Shown: positions 57,259 through 64,000 of the stretch, one piece after another
Position numbering within the stretch: position 1 is the stretch's first letter
How the letters are laid out: each line of letters starts with the position of its first letter
From: Serratia marcescens subsp. marcescens ATCC 13880
GTDB taxonomy: Bacteria; Pseudomonadota; Gammaproteobacteria; Enterobacterales; Enterobacteriaceae
Length of the DNA stretch: 64,000 nucleotides
Assembly: GCF_017299535.1 (NCBI RefSeq)
Contig: NZ_CP071238.1
Location: 744,001-808,000, forward strand
Reading direction: 5' to 3'
Made by a program: the position numbers and the translations under genes
Notes under the pieces: model-generated
Told to the model about the DNA's origin: nothing
Databases searched by the model: none
What the model saw: the letters and a program-made list of their open reading frames with translations, nothing else

Positions 57259-57291
57259 CAGGGGTTCAGCTTGCTGAACCCCTGTTTTTTT
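57259..57291 (+). terminator. secA terminator
   Basis: AGGGGTTCAGC, loop TT and GCTGAACCCCT form an 11-bp perfect stem followed by GTTTTTTTT. It lies between the secA stop and mutT, so mutT probably depends on readthrough or a promoter of its own. Confidence 0.9.
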
Positions 57292-57312
57292 GACACCCAT
57301 CAGGAGGGTGAG

Positions 57313-57717
57313 ATGAAACATCTGAATATCGCCGTGGGCATCATCCGTAATGCTCAGCGGGAAATTTTTATTACCCGCCGCGCCGCTGACGCGCACATGG
57401 CCGGATTCTGGGAGTTTCCCGGCGGCAAGATCGAACAGGGTGAAACGCCGGAACAGGCGTTGAGCCGCGAGCTGCGGGAAGAGACCGGTATCGAAGCCGA
57501 ACGCGCCGAACTGCTGGAAGTGGTGGAGCACCGCTTCAGCGATCGTATCGTGACGCTGAATTTTTATCTGGTAGAAGCCTGGGCGGGTGAGCCGTTCGGC
57601 CGTGAGGGGCAACCGATGCGCTGGGTAAAACAGGCGGATCTGCGTGAAGACGAGTTCCCGGAAGCCAATGTCGGCATTATTCAACTGCTGGTGGCGCAGG
57701 CGAACGCCGCGCAATAA
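57313..57717 (+). CDS. mutT: 8-oxo-dGTP diphosphatase MutT
   Basis: MutT hydrolyses 8-oxo-dGTP to prevent A:T to C:G transversions. The 134-residue protein (129 in E. coli) has the full Nudix box GGKIEQGETPEQ...RELREETGIE (about 37-59) with all catalytic glutamates. The ATG at 57313 is preceded by AGGAGG; an upstream in-frame ATG at 57244 crosses the secA terminator and is rejected. Confidence 0.97.
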   Translation: MKHLNIAVGIIRNAQREIFITRRAADAHMAGFWEFPGGKIEQGETPEQALSRELREETGIEAERAELLEVVEHRFSDRIVTLNFYLVEAWAGEPFGREGQPMRWVKQADLREDEFPEANVGIIQLLVAQANAAQ

Positions 57718-57722
57718 CAAGG

Positions 57723-57746
57723 TTGGCCTGGCGTCCGCCAGGCCAA
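57723..57746. terminator. Bidirectional hairpin between mutT and yacG
   Basis: TTGGCCTGGC, loop GTCC and GCCAGGCCAA form a perfect 10-bp stem between the convergent mutT and yacG stop codons. No long T run follows on either strand; termination is inferred from position. Confidence 0.6.
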
Positions 57747-57756
57747 TAGCGGGCGA

Positions 57757-57948
57757 TCAGCGATCGTCCATTTCACTCCAGTCTTCGCTTTCCGACAGAT
57801 CGCTGTTGCTCGGAATGCGCTTCTCTTCATCGGCCCACTCGCCGAGATCGATCAGCTGGCAGCGTTTGCTGCAAAACGGCCGGAATGGGCTGACTTCACC
57901 CCAAACCACGCCGGTGCCACAGGTTGGGCATTTTACTACGGTCGTCAT
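57757..57948 (-). CDS. yacG: DNA gyrase inhibitor YacG
   Basis: YacG is a small zinc-binding protein that binds the GyrB C-terminal domain and blocks DNA binding by gyrase. The 63-residue protein (65 in E. coli) has the four-cysteine zinc site C7-x2-C10 and C26-x3-C30, and an acidic C-terminal tail. It is last in the coaE-zapD-yacG group, 51 bp after zapD. Confidence 0.95.
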   Translation of the reverse strand: MTTVVKCPTCGTGVVWGEVSPFRPFCSKRCQLIDLGEWADEEKRIPSNSDLSESEDWSEMDDR

Positions 57949-57999
57949 AACGGTTCCTTACGCCTTCTGTCTGTGCTGAGAAGGCTTTCTTTCACAAGT

Positions 58000-58752
58000 T
58001 CAACAACAGGCCAGTTCGAACGTCAGGCGTTCAGGCACCGCGCCATTTTCGCTATCCAGCGGCAGGAAACGAATGGCATAGCGCGTCTTATGGCCGGAAA
58101 TCTGCGGATAAAGCTGCGGCGCCAGATGGAGGCGCAAGCGCAGCAGATCCGCCCCTTCGGCGTTGTCCTGGAAAAAACCGTTCAGGCTGATTTGATTGCG
58201 GAACGGCCCGGATTGGCGGATCAGATCCAACACCATGATCAGCGCCTGGTTCAGCGGATCCAGCGACTGCAGCCAGGCGGCGACGTCGGCATCGCGATCC
58301 TGCTGCGGCGCGTGCATCCACATGTGCAGGGTCGGCAGATCGAAGCTGCAGCAGCCGCCGGGAATATTCAGCCGCTGACGCACCAGGCCGATCAGCCGGT
58401 CTTCGCGCAGCGCCTGGCCGAGGCGCGGCGCCGCCATCAGCGCCGATGAGCGCGACTTCAGCTGACCGCGCAGCTGGTCGATCAGCGCCATATCCACGCC
58501 CGGCACATCGGCCCAGGCCAACAGTTTCTGCTGCTGGCGTTCCAACTCTTTGAGCAGTTCGGTGCGTACTTCGCCGCGCTCCAGCACGTCCAGCAAGTCG
58601 GAGACGGTGCGAAAGAAGGTGAGGGCGATGGCGGTCTCGCTCAGGGCGCGTTGGCCGTGCAGCTGTTGCAGCAGGAATTCGATGCGCAGCCAGGTGCGCA
58701 TTTTTTCGTTCAGCGGGTGTTCAAAGAGAACGGTTGGGGAAACATCACTCAT
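58000..58752 (-). CDS. zapD: Cell division protein ZapD
   Basis: ZapD cross-links FtsZ filaments by binding the FtsZ C-terminal peptide. The 250-residue protein (247 in E. coli) has the alpha-helical N-terminal half (about 1-115) and a beta-strand domain with the conserved [19 protein letters not shown] segment (about 150-165) and NGFFQDN. It starts 5 bp after coaE. Confidence 0.96.
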   Translation of the reverse strand: MSDVSPTVLFEHPLNEKMRTWLRIEFLLQQLHGQRALSETAIALTFFRTVSDLLDVLERGEVRTELLKELERQQQKLLAWADVPGVDMALIDQLRGQLKSRSSALMAAPRLGQALREDRLIGLVRQRLNIPGGCCSFDLPTLHMWMHAPQQDRDADVAAWLQSLDPLNQALIMVLDLIRQSGPFRNQISLNGFFQDNAEGADLLRLRLHLAPQLYPQISGHKTRYAIRFLPLDSENGAVPERLTFELACC

Positions 58753-58757
58753 GCAGT

Positions 58758-59372
58758 TTAATCCTGTTGGGGCGCTGTTGCCGCCAGTTCAAGGTAGCGA
58801 CGATGCAGTGCGGCGACCTGTGGCTCTATCCCCTGAGCGGCACCGCTGTTGTCAATAATGTCATCCGCCACGGCGAGGCGCTGCTGGCGCGTGGCCTGGG
58901 CGGCGAGAATGCTCTGCGCTTGCTCACGGCTGACGCCGTCGCGCGCGATGGTGCGAGCCAGCTGGGTTTCGGCGTCGACGTCGATCACCAGCACCCGATC
59001 GGCGCGATCCTGCAGACCGTTTTCCACCAGCAGCGGCACCACCCACAGCGCGTACGGGCTGCTGGCCTGCGCCAGTTGGCGCTGGGTTTCACGGTGTATC
59101 AGCGGGTGCAGCAGCTGGTTCAGCCAGGTTTTGTCATCGGGATGGCTGAAGATGCGCTGACGCAGCGCAGCGCGGTTCAACGCGCCGTCCGGCAGCAACA
59201 TTTCATTACCAAATCGTTCGGCGATCGCGGCCAAGGCAGGGGTGCCCGGCTCGACGACCTGACGGGCGATCACGTCGGCGTCGACAAGGGTTGCGCCGTG
59301 GCGCGCAAAGGCGTTCGCGACGGTCGTCTTGCCGCTGCCTATGCCCCCGGTCAACGCAACAATGTAGGCCAT
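58758..59372 (-). CDS. coaE: Dephospho-CoA kinase CoaE
   Basis: CoaE phosphorylates dephospho-CoA, the last step of coenzyme A synthesis. The 204-residue protein (206 in E. coli) has the P-loop [11 protein letters not shown] (about 8-18), [10 protein letters not shown], and the lid region with R-rich [18 protein letters not shown]. It is the first gene of coaE-zapD-yacG. Confidence 0.97.
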   Translation of the reverse strand: MAYIVALTGGIGSGKTTVANAFARHGATLVDADVIARQVVEPGTPALAAIAERFGNEMLLPDGALNRAALRQRIFSHPDDKTWLNQLLHPLIHRETQRQLAQASSPYALWVVPLLVENGLQDRADRVLVIDVDAETQLARTIARDGVSREQAQSILAAQATRQQRLAVADDIIDNSGAAQGIEPQVAALHRRYLELAATAPQQD

Positions 59373-59734
59373 GGTGTTAGGTGCATCCGATGTTCATAAA
59401 AAAATAATAGTCGAATCATAAAGCGATCGCGCAGAAGTGCAAGTCGGCAGGCGGCGCTTGCGCATCGGCACTGATCGGGTGGCGAGAAAAAACGCAGCGG
59501 CACGGCAAAAATGAGCGGGCAATCACACTGCGATTATGCAGGTAAATTTGTCGGATTGTAGCGTAAATAAAGGCGAATTCGCAGTCTTGTTCGGCGATTA
59601 TTAGCGCGTATTATAACGTCACTGGAACTGGCATTAATCTCGCCGCCGTCTTTTTGCGCCACTGGAAAGCCGTCGGGCAGAGGTTCGAATATCCTCCTTG
59701 CGATCCGTCGCCATTAACCAGGAAATCATAAGTC
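59373..59734. other. coaE-guaC divergent intergenic region
   Basis: These 362 bp separate divergent coaE and guaC. They hold the guaC promoter candidate (separate entry) and, on the other side, an AT-rich stretch just upstream of coaE (59395-59420). No ORF or RNA gene is supported. In relatives purine-responsive control of guaC is known, but I assign no operator. Confidence 0.5.
59587..59614 (+). promoter_or_regulatory. Candidate guaC promoter
   Basis: TTGTTC (59587-59592), a 16-bp spacer and TATTAT (59609-59614) form a reasonable sigma-70 promoter about 120 bp before guaC. It is a sequence match only. Confidence 0.5.
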
Positions 59735-60778
59735 ATGCGTATTGAAGAAGATTTGAAGTTGGGCTTTAAAGACGTGTTGATCCGCCCTAAGCGCTCCACG
59801 CTGAAAAGCCGCTCCGAGGTTGAACTGGAACGTCAGTTTGCCTTCAAGCATTCAGGTTGCAGCTGGTCCGGCGTGCCGATTATCGCGGCCAACATGGACA
59901 CGGTGGGCACCTTCCGCATGGCCGAGGCCCTGGCTTCTTTCGACGTTCTCACCGCCGTACACAAACATTACAGCGTCGAGCAATGGGCTGACTTCGTGCA
60001 GCGCATGCCGGAATCGGTGCTGCGCCACGTGATGGTCTCCACCGGCACCTCCGAAGCCGACTTCGCCAAAATGCAGCAGATCCTGGCCCTGTCTCCGGCG
60101 CTGAAATTCATCTGTATCGACGTGGCCAACGGCTACTCGGAACACTTTGTCGCCTTCCTGCAGAAAGCGCGCGAAGCCTGCCCGGATCACGTCATCTGCG
60201 CAGGTAACGTGGTCACCGGCGAGATGGTGGAAGAGTTGATCCTCTCCGGCGCCGACATCGTTAAAGTCGGCATCGGCCCGGGGTCGGTATGCACCACCCG
60301 CGTGAAGACCGGCGTGGGCTACCCGCAGCTGTCGGCGGTGATCGAATGCGCCGACGCGGCCCATGGGTTGGGCGGCCAAATCGTCAGCGACGGCGGCTGC
60401 TCGGTGCCGGGCGATGTCGCCAAAGCCTTCGGCGGCGGCGCGGACTTCGTGATGCTGGGCGGCATGCTGGCCGGCCACGACGAGTGCGAAGGCACCGTGG
60501 TGGAAGAGAACGGCGAGAAGTTCATGCTGTTCTACGGCATGAGCTCCGAGTCGGCGATGAAGCGCCACGTCGGTGGCGTAGCGGAGTATCGCGCGGCCGA
60601 AGGGAAAACCGTCAAGCTGCCGCTGCGGGGCGAGGTGGAGTTTACCGTGCGCGATATCCTCGGCGGCCTGCGTTCCGCCTGCACCTACGTCGGCGCCGAG
60701 CGTCTGAAAGAGCTGACCAAGCGCACCACCTTTATCCGCGTGGCGGAGCAGGAAAACCGCGTCTTCGGCAGCAAATAA
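59735..60778 (+). CDS. guaC: GMP reductase GuaC
   Basis: GuaC converts GMP to IMP and ammonia with NADPH, returning guanine nucleotides to the shared pool. The 347-residue length equals E. coli. It is a TIM-barrel IMPDH/GMPR enzyme with the catalytic cysteine in GPGSVCTTR (about 180-188), the nucleotide-binding SDGGCS region and the [10 protein letters not shown] segment. The ATG follows AGGAAATCATAAGTC. A hairpin terminator follows. Confidence 0.97.
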   Translation: MRIEEDLKLGFKDVLIRPKRSTLKSRSEVELERQFAFKHSGCSWSGVPIIAANMDTVGTFRMAEALASFDVLTAVHKHYSVEQWADFVQRMPESVLRHVMVSTGTSEADFAKMQQILALSPALKFICIDVANGYSEHFVAFLQKAREACPDHVICAGNVVTGEMVEELILSGADIVKVGIGPGSVCTTRVKTGVGYPQLSAVIECADAAHGLGGQIVSDGGCSVPGDVAKAFGGGADFVMLGGMLAGHDECEGTVVEENGEKFMLFYGMSSESAMKRHVGGVAEYRAAEGKTVKLPLRGEVEFTVRDILGGLRSACTYVGAERLKELTKRTTFIRVAEQENRVFGSK

Positions 60779-60793
60779 GCCGCAGCTTGCATT

Positions 60794-60818
60794 CGGGCGC
60801 CGCGCACCGCGGCGCCCG
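60794..60818. terminator. Hairpin between convergent guaC and hofC
   Basis: CGGGCGCCGC, loop GCACC and GCGGCGCCCG form a perfect 10-bp GC stem between the guaC and hofC stop codons. T-rich sequence (TCCTCTTCTTT) follows on the plus strand. Confidence 0.7.
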
Positions 60819-60830
60819 CTATCCTCTTCT

Positions 60831-62030
60831 TTATCCCAGCACGCTGCCCAGTTGAAAGATAGGCAGATACATGGCGATCACCAAAGCGCCGACAATCCCG
60901 CCCACCACCAGCATCAGCAGCGGCTCCAGCGTTTGCGCCAGCGTATCGGCCAGCTCGTGCGTCTGCCGTTCATACCACTGCGCCAACTTATCCAGCAAGG
61001 CGTCCAGCGAACCGGACTCCTCGCCCACCCGCACCAGCTGCCGGCACAGTGGCGGAAACAGCGGTTGCAGACCCAGGGCCTGATGAAACGCTTCGCCTTC
61101 GGCGATCTGCCGTTGCACCTGCTCCAGCGCCTGCCGGTACAGCAGATGATCCGCCGCCAGCGCCGCCGCGTTCAAGCCTTCCACCAGCGTCAGCCCCGCG
61201 CGTTGGGTCATGGTCAGGATACGAAACGTTTGGCTCAGCGCGCCGCCGTTCACCAGCCGGGCAATCAGCGGCAGGCGCAGCAAGGCGGCCTGTTCGCGTT
61301 GGCGCCACGGAGGGCGCGGATGCAACCAGCGGAAGTAGCCGAACAGCGACGCGCCGAGCAGCAGCGCCAAATAGGGGCCAACGGCGATCAGCAGCGCGGA
61401 CAGCCCCAATAACCCTTGGGTAAACCAGGGCAGCGGCGCATCGAACGACTGATAAACCTTGGCAAATTCCGGCAGCACCATCACCAGCATCAGCACGCTG
61501 ACCAGCAGCGCCACCGCACAGATGAAAAGGGGATACCGCAGCGCTTTGGTCACTTTGCGGCGTAGCAGGTGCTGAGCCTCCTGCTGTTTCGCCAACTGCA
61601 GGCAGCAGCGATCGAGGTTGCCGGTCAGTTCGCCGATGGCGATCAGTTGGCGATAGATCGGTGGAAAAACGCCTGGTTGCGCGGCAAGGCTTTCGGAGAG
61701 CGGCTGCCCTTCGCGCACCTGTTCTGCCAACAGGCGCAACAGGCAACGCCAGGCTGCCGAAGGGTGCTCTGCCGCCAGAAGCTGCAGCGTATTGACCAGC
61801 GGCAGCCCGGCCTGCAACAAGGTAGCGAGCTGGCGGGTGAAGTGGATTAAGGGTTCTCCGCGCCATTGGCCGGGCGTGACGCGTTTGCCGTGCCCGATCC
61901 GCCAAGGTTGCAGGCCTTGTTCGATCAGCAACCTGCTCACCTGCCGTTTTTCATCGCTCATCAGTTCGCCGCGGCGTAAGGCGCCCTGAGCGTCGAAGGC
62001 CTGCCACAGAAACAACCGGCGCGCTTTCAT
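60831..62030 (-). CDS. hofC: Type IV pilus-like inner membrane protein HofC
   Basis: HofC is the PilC/GspF-type platform protein of the type IV pilus-like system. The 399-residue protein has the duplicated T2SSF domain (about 65-190 and 270-390). Each copy contains the conserved TRQLATLLQAGLPLVNTL or RVGEESGSLD type segment, and three membrane helices are predicted. It overlaps hofB by 4 nt, so the two are translationally coupled. In E. coli this operon is poorly expressed. Confidence 0.95.
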   Translation of the reverse strand: MKARRLFLWQAFDAQGALRRGELMSDEKRQVSRLLIEQGLQPWRIGHGKRVTPGQWRGEPLIHFTRQLATLLQAGLPLVNTLQLLAAEHPSAAWRCLLRLLAEQVREGQPLSESLAAQPGVFPPIYRQLIAIGELTGNLDRCCLQLAKQQEAQHLLRRKVTKALRYPLFICAVALLVSVLMLVMVLPEFAKVYQSFDAPLPWFTQGLLGLSALLIAVGPYLALLLGASLFGYFRWLHPRPPWRQREQAALLRLPLIARLVNGGALSQTFRILTMTQRAGLTLVEGLNAAALAADHLLYRQALEQVQRQIAEGEAFHQALGLQPLFPPLCRQLVRVGEESGSLDALLDKLAQWYERQTHELADTLAQTLEPLLMLVVGGIVGALVIAMYLPIFQLGSVLG

Positions 62031-63469
62031 GGCGTGGTTACGCCGAGCCGGACGACGTCGATGACGCGGTACAGTTCTTCCAGCGAGGTCGTGCCTTCGG
62101 CGGCCAGCGCCAGACCCGCCTGCAGCAGCGAAAGCTGCCCCTGTTCGCGGGCGATATCCGCCAGCAGACTGGGAGCGGCGTTCGCCAGCAATGCGGCCTG
62201 AATTTCCGGCGTAATGGCCAACAGTTCATACACGCCGATGCGCCCATAGTAGCCGCCGAAGCAGTGCTCGCAGCCGTCGGCACGCCAGGCGGTCAGCGGT
62301 TCCGGCCAGATCGCGGTGGGAAAATGCGTCGGCTGGCTGTGCGGGTAGCGGCAGTGGCGACACAGCCTGCGCACCAGCCGCTGGGCGACGACCAGCTTCA
62401 GGCAGCCGGCGAGCAGGTAGCCGGGGATACCCATGTGCATCAGCCGCGTCAGGGTCTCGCCGGTGGAGTTGGTATGCAGCGTCGACAGCACCAGGTGGCC
62501 GGTTTGCGCGGCCTTGACCGCGATCTCGGCGGTTTCCGCATCGCGGATCTCGCCGATCATGATGACGTCCGGATCCTGGCGCAGCAGGGCGCGCAGCACT
62601 CGGGCGAAGCTCAGCTCGGTTTTGGCGTTGATCTGGGTCTGATTAATGCCGAACAGCGGGATCTCGACCGGATCCTCGACGCTGCACAGGTTGCTTTGCG
62701 CATCGTTCAACTGGCGCATACCGCTGTACAGCGTTACCGTCTTGCCGCTGCCGGTCGGGCCGGTCACCAGGATCAAACCTTGCGGGCAGGTTAACGCCGC
62801 CGCGTAGCGCGCCAGATCCGTCCGGCTCATGCCCAGTTGATCCAGCGGCAGCTCTTGCTGCTCGCCCTGCTGAACACGCAGCACCACTTTTTCGCCGTGC
62901 AACGTCGGCAGGGTGGCGATACGCATGGCATAGCGCGCGCTGTCCAGCGTCAGGCTGAGCTGCCCGTCCTGAGGCTGACGGCGCTCGGCGATATCCAACT
63001 GGCCGAGGATCTTCAGCCGGGCGATGAGGCGCGCGGTCAGCTGCGGCGGCGGTGAGGCGAGGGTTTGCAGCACGCCGTCGATGCGCAGACGAATGCGAAA
63101 ATGCTGCCGAAAGGGCTCGAAGTGGATGTCCGAGGCGCGGCGCTGAATGGCCAGGCGCAGCGTCTGGTTGATGAACTGTACCACCGGCGCATCGCCGTCG
63201 TCGGGGTAGGCGATGTCGGTCGTGTCCTCTTCGGCCGTCAATGGCGCCGGGAGCGGCTCGTGGTGCTGGTTCAGCGCCATCTCCAGCCTGGCCGCCGGCC
63301 ATTGTTCCAAATGGATGCGCTTGCCGGTGGCGAAACGCAGCGCCGCCAGCAGCCCCTGCGGCGCTTCTTCGCTGAGCGCGACCGTCAGGGTGGTCGGGTC
63401 TTCGCTCAGCGCCAGCGCCTGATAGCGCCGGCACAGGGCGTGAACCTCTTCGCTGATTTGCGCATTCAT
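62027..63469 (-). CDS. hofB: Type IV pilus-like assembly ATPase HofB
   Basis: HofB is the PilB/GspE-type secretion ATPase presumed to drive assembly of PpdD pili. The 480-residue protein has Walker A VTGPTGSGKTVT (about 238-249), the Asp box LLRQDPDVIMIGEIRD, the His box TGHLVLSTLHTN, and a four-cysteine zinc site (CRHC and CEHC, about 370-405). The ATG at 63469 lies 5 bp after the ppdD stop. A longer in-frame start inside ppdD is less likely. Confidence 0.93.
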   Translation of the reverse strand: MNAQISEEVHALCRRYQALALSEDPTTLTVALSEEAPQGLLAALRFATGKRIHLEQWPAARLEMALNQHHEPLPAPLTAEEDTTDIAYPDDGDAPVVQFINQTLRLAIQRRASDIHFEPFRQHFRIRLRIDGVLQTLASPPPQLTARLIARLKILGQLDIAERRQPQDGQLSLTLDSARYAMRIATLPTLHGEKVVLRVQQGEQQELPLDQLGMSRTDLARYAAALTCPQGLILVTGPTGSGKTVTLYSGMRQLNDAQSNLCSVEDPVEIPLFGINQTQINAKTELSFARVLRALLRQDPDVIMIGEIRDAETAEIAVKAAQTGHLVLSTLHTNSTGETLTRLMHMGIPGYLLAGCLKLVVAQRLVRRLCRHCRYPHSQPTHFPTAIWPEPLTAWRADGCEHCFGGYYGRIGVYELLAITPEIQAALLANAAPSLLADIAREQGQLSLLQAGLALAAEGTTSLEELYRVIDVVRLGVTTP

Positions 63470-63474
63470 CGCCG

Positions 63475-63912
63475 TTACTCCGCCGCGTTGTCGAAGCGGA
63501 AGACTTCCTGGCACACCTCAACCAGCGTCGCGTTTTCGCTGCTGCACAGCCGGGTCCAGCGGGTCAGTCCATCGGCGTTCGACTTGGGGGTTAATGCCAC
63601 CGCCAGGCCCTGCAGCGTTTGGCTGCCGGTCAGCGTGATCACGCCTTTGACGACTTTCACCCCGCTGACATAGCGCGACGTGCCGCCGGTGGGAATGCCT
63701 TTGCTGCCGGCCTCGCAGCCGGCGGGCGTGCCTTCGTCCAGCACGCACAGCTCGACCGCCATTTTATACGGCGCTATGGTTTGCAGCATGTCGGTCATCG
63801 CCGCTTTCTGGATGTAGCGCTGGTAGGCGGGAATGCCGATGGCGCTGAGGATGGCGATGATGGCGATCACCACCATCAGTTCTATCAGGGTAAAGCCGCG
63901 TTGCGTTTCCAT
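63475..63912 (-). CDS. ppdD: Type IV prepilin-like protein PpdD
   Basis: PpdD is the major pilin-like protein of the enterobacterial type IV pilus system. The 145-residue protein (146 in E. coli) has the prepilin leader METQRG cleaved before FTLIELMVVIAIIAIL, with the essential Glu at mature position 5. A variable C-terminal domain has four cysteines, matching two disulfides in the E. coli pilin. The ATG at 63912 is preceded by GGAGGAA. It is first in ppdD-hofB-hofC. nadC is expected beyond the right edge. Confidence 0.96.
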   Translation of the reverse strand: METQRGFTLIELMVVIAIIAILSAIGIPAYQRYIQKAAMTDMLQTIAPYKMAVELCVLDEGTPAGCEAGSKGIPTGGTSRYVSGVKVVKGVITLTGSQTLQGLAVALTPKSNADGLTRWTRLCSSENATLVEVCQEVFRFDNAAE

Positions 63913-64000
63913 GCGTTGTTTCCTCCATTGGGGGGTGGAAGACAACGGTAGCGGCTTGCTCGGGGGCACGGCGAGGGGCTTTTGCGCGTTTCTCGGCGCG

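Noticed and set aside
57244..57312. Upstream extension of mutT
   Set aside because: It spans the secA terminator hairpin; AGGAGG before the ATG at 57313 defines the start.

Overview
The window is a 64 kb piece of an enterobacterial chromosome with high GC (roughly 58-60% by eye). It is most consistent with Serratia (S. marcescens group, Yersiniaceae). Nearly every protein aligns along its whole length with an Escherichia coli K-12 protein as I know it, and the gene order resembles the E. coli 0.7-2.7 min region (lptD to ppdD). The species call is an inference from overall similarity and GC, not from a marker gene.

Layout. (1) 22-10799: outer-membrane LPS insertion (lptD), the djlA co-chaperone, an ERIC-type palindromic repeat, rluA, rapA, polB and the DedA protein yabI. 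(2) 10828-16565: acetolactate synthase I (ilvBN, with its ivbL leader and attenuator) occupies the place where E. coli has araBAD/araC nearby. It is followed by the thiamine ABC transporter thiBPQ under a TPP riboswitch. (3) 16607-21500: the sugar-phosphate stress module sgrR, sgrS/sgrT and setA, then a DASS-family anion transporter. (4) 21543-32851: a branched-chain amino acid block made of leuLABCD, leuO, an extra acyl-CoA ligase gene and ilvIH. (5) 33070-34554: cra and a convergent alaE. (6) 35326-53268: a complete dcw cell-wall and division cluster, mraZ-rsmH-ftsL-ftsI-murE-murF-mraY-murD-ftsW-murG-murC-ddlB-ftsQ-ftsA-ftsZ-lpxC, with the mra promoter and three MraZ boxes. (7) 53368-64000: a DUF721 gene, secM-secA, mutT, the coaE-zapD-yacG operon, guaC and the type IV pilus-like operon ppdD-hofB-hofC.

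How it works together. Several units are controlled by translation or RNA structure that can be read directly: Val/Leu control codons in ivbL, Leu codons in leuL, the THI-box riboswitch, the SgrS sRNA with the SgrT peptide, and SecM arrest. The two acetolactate synthases need thiamine diphosphate, and one of them lies beside the TPP-regulated thiamine importer. The dcw cluster is tightly packed, with many stop/start overlaps of 4-14 nt.

What is not here: no rRNA, tRNA, insertion sequence, prophage, CRISPR array, toxin-antitoxin or defence system was found. The window is mostly conserved core genome. The most open signals are small: a possible 30-codon leader ORF overlapping a terminator hairpin before leuO, a diverged SecM arrest motif, an enlarged SgrT, a DUF721/DciA-like gene in a lineage expected to use DnaC, and AT-rich spacers around leuO and before mraZ.
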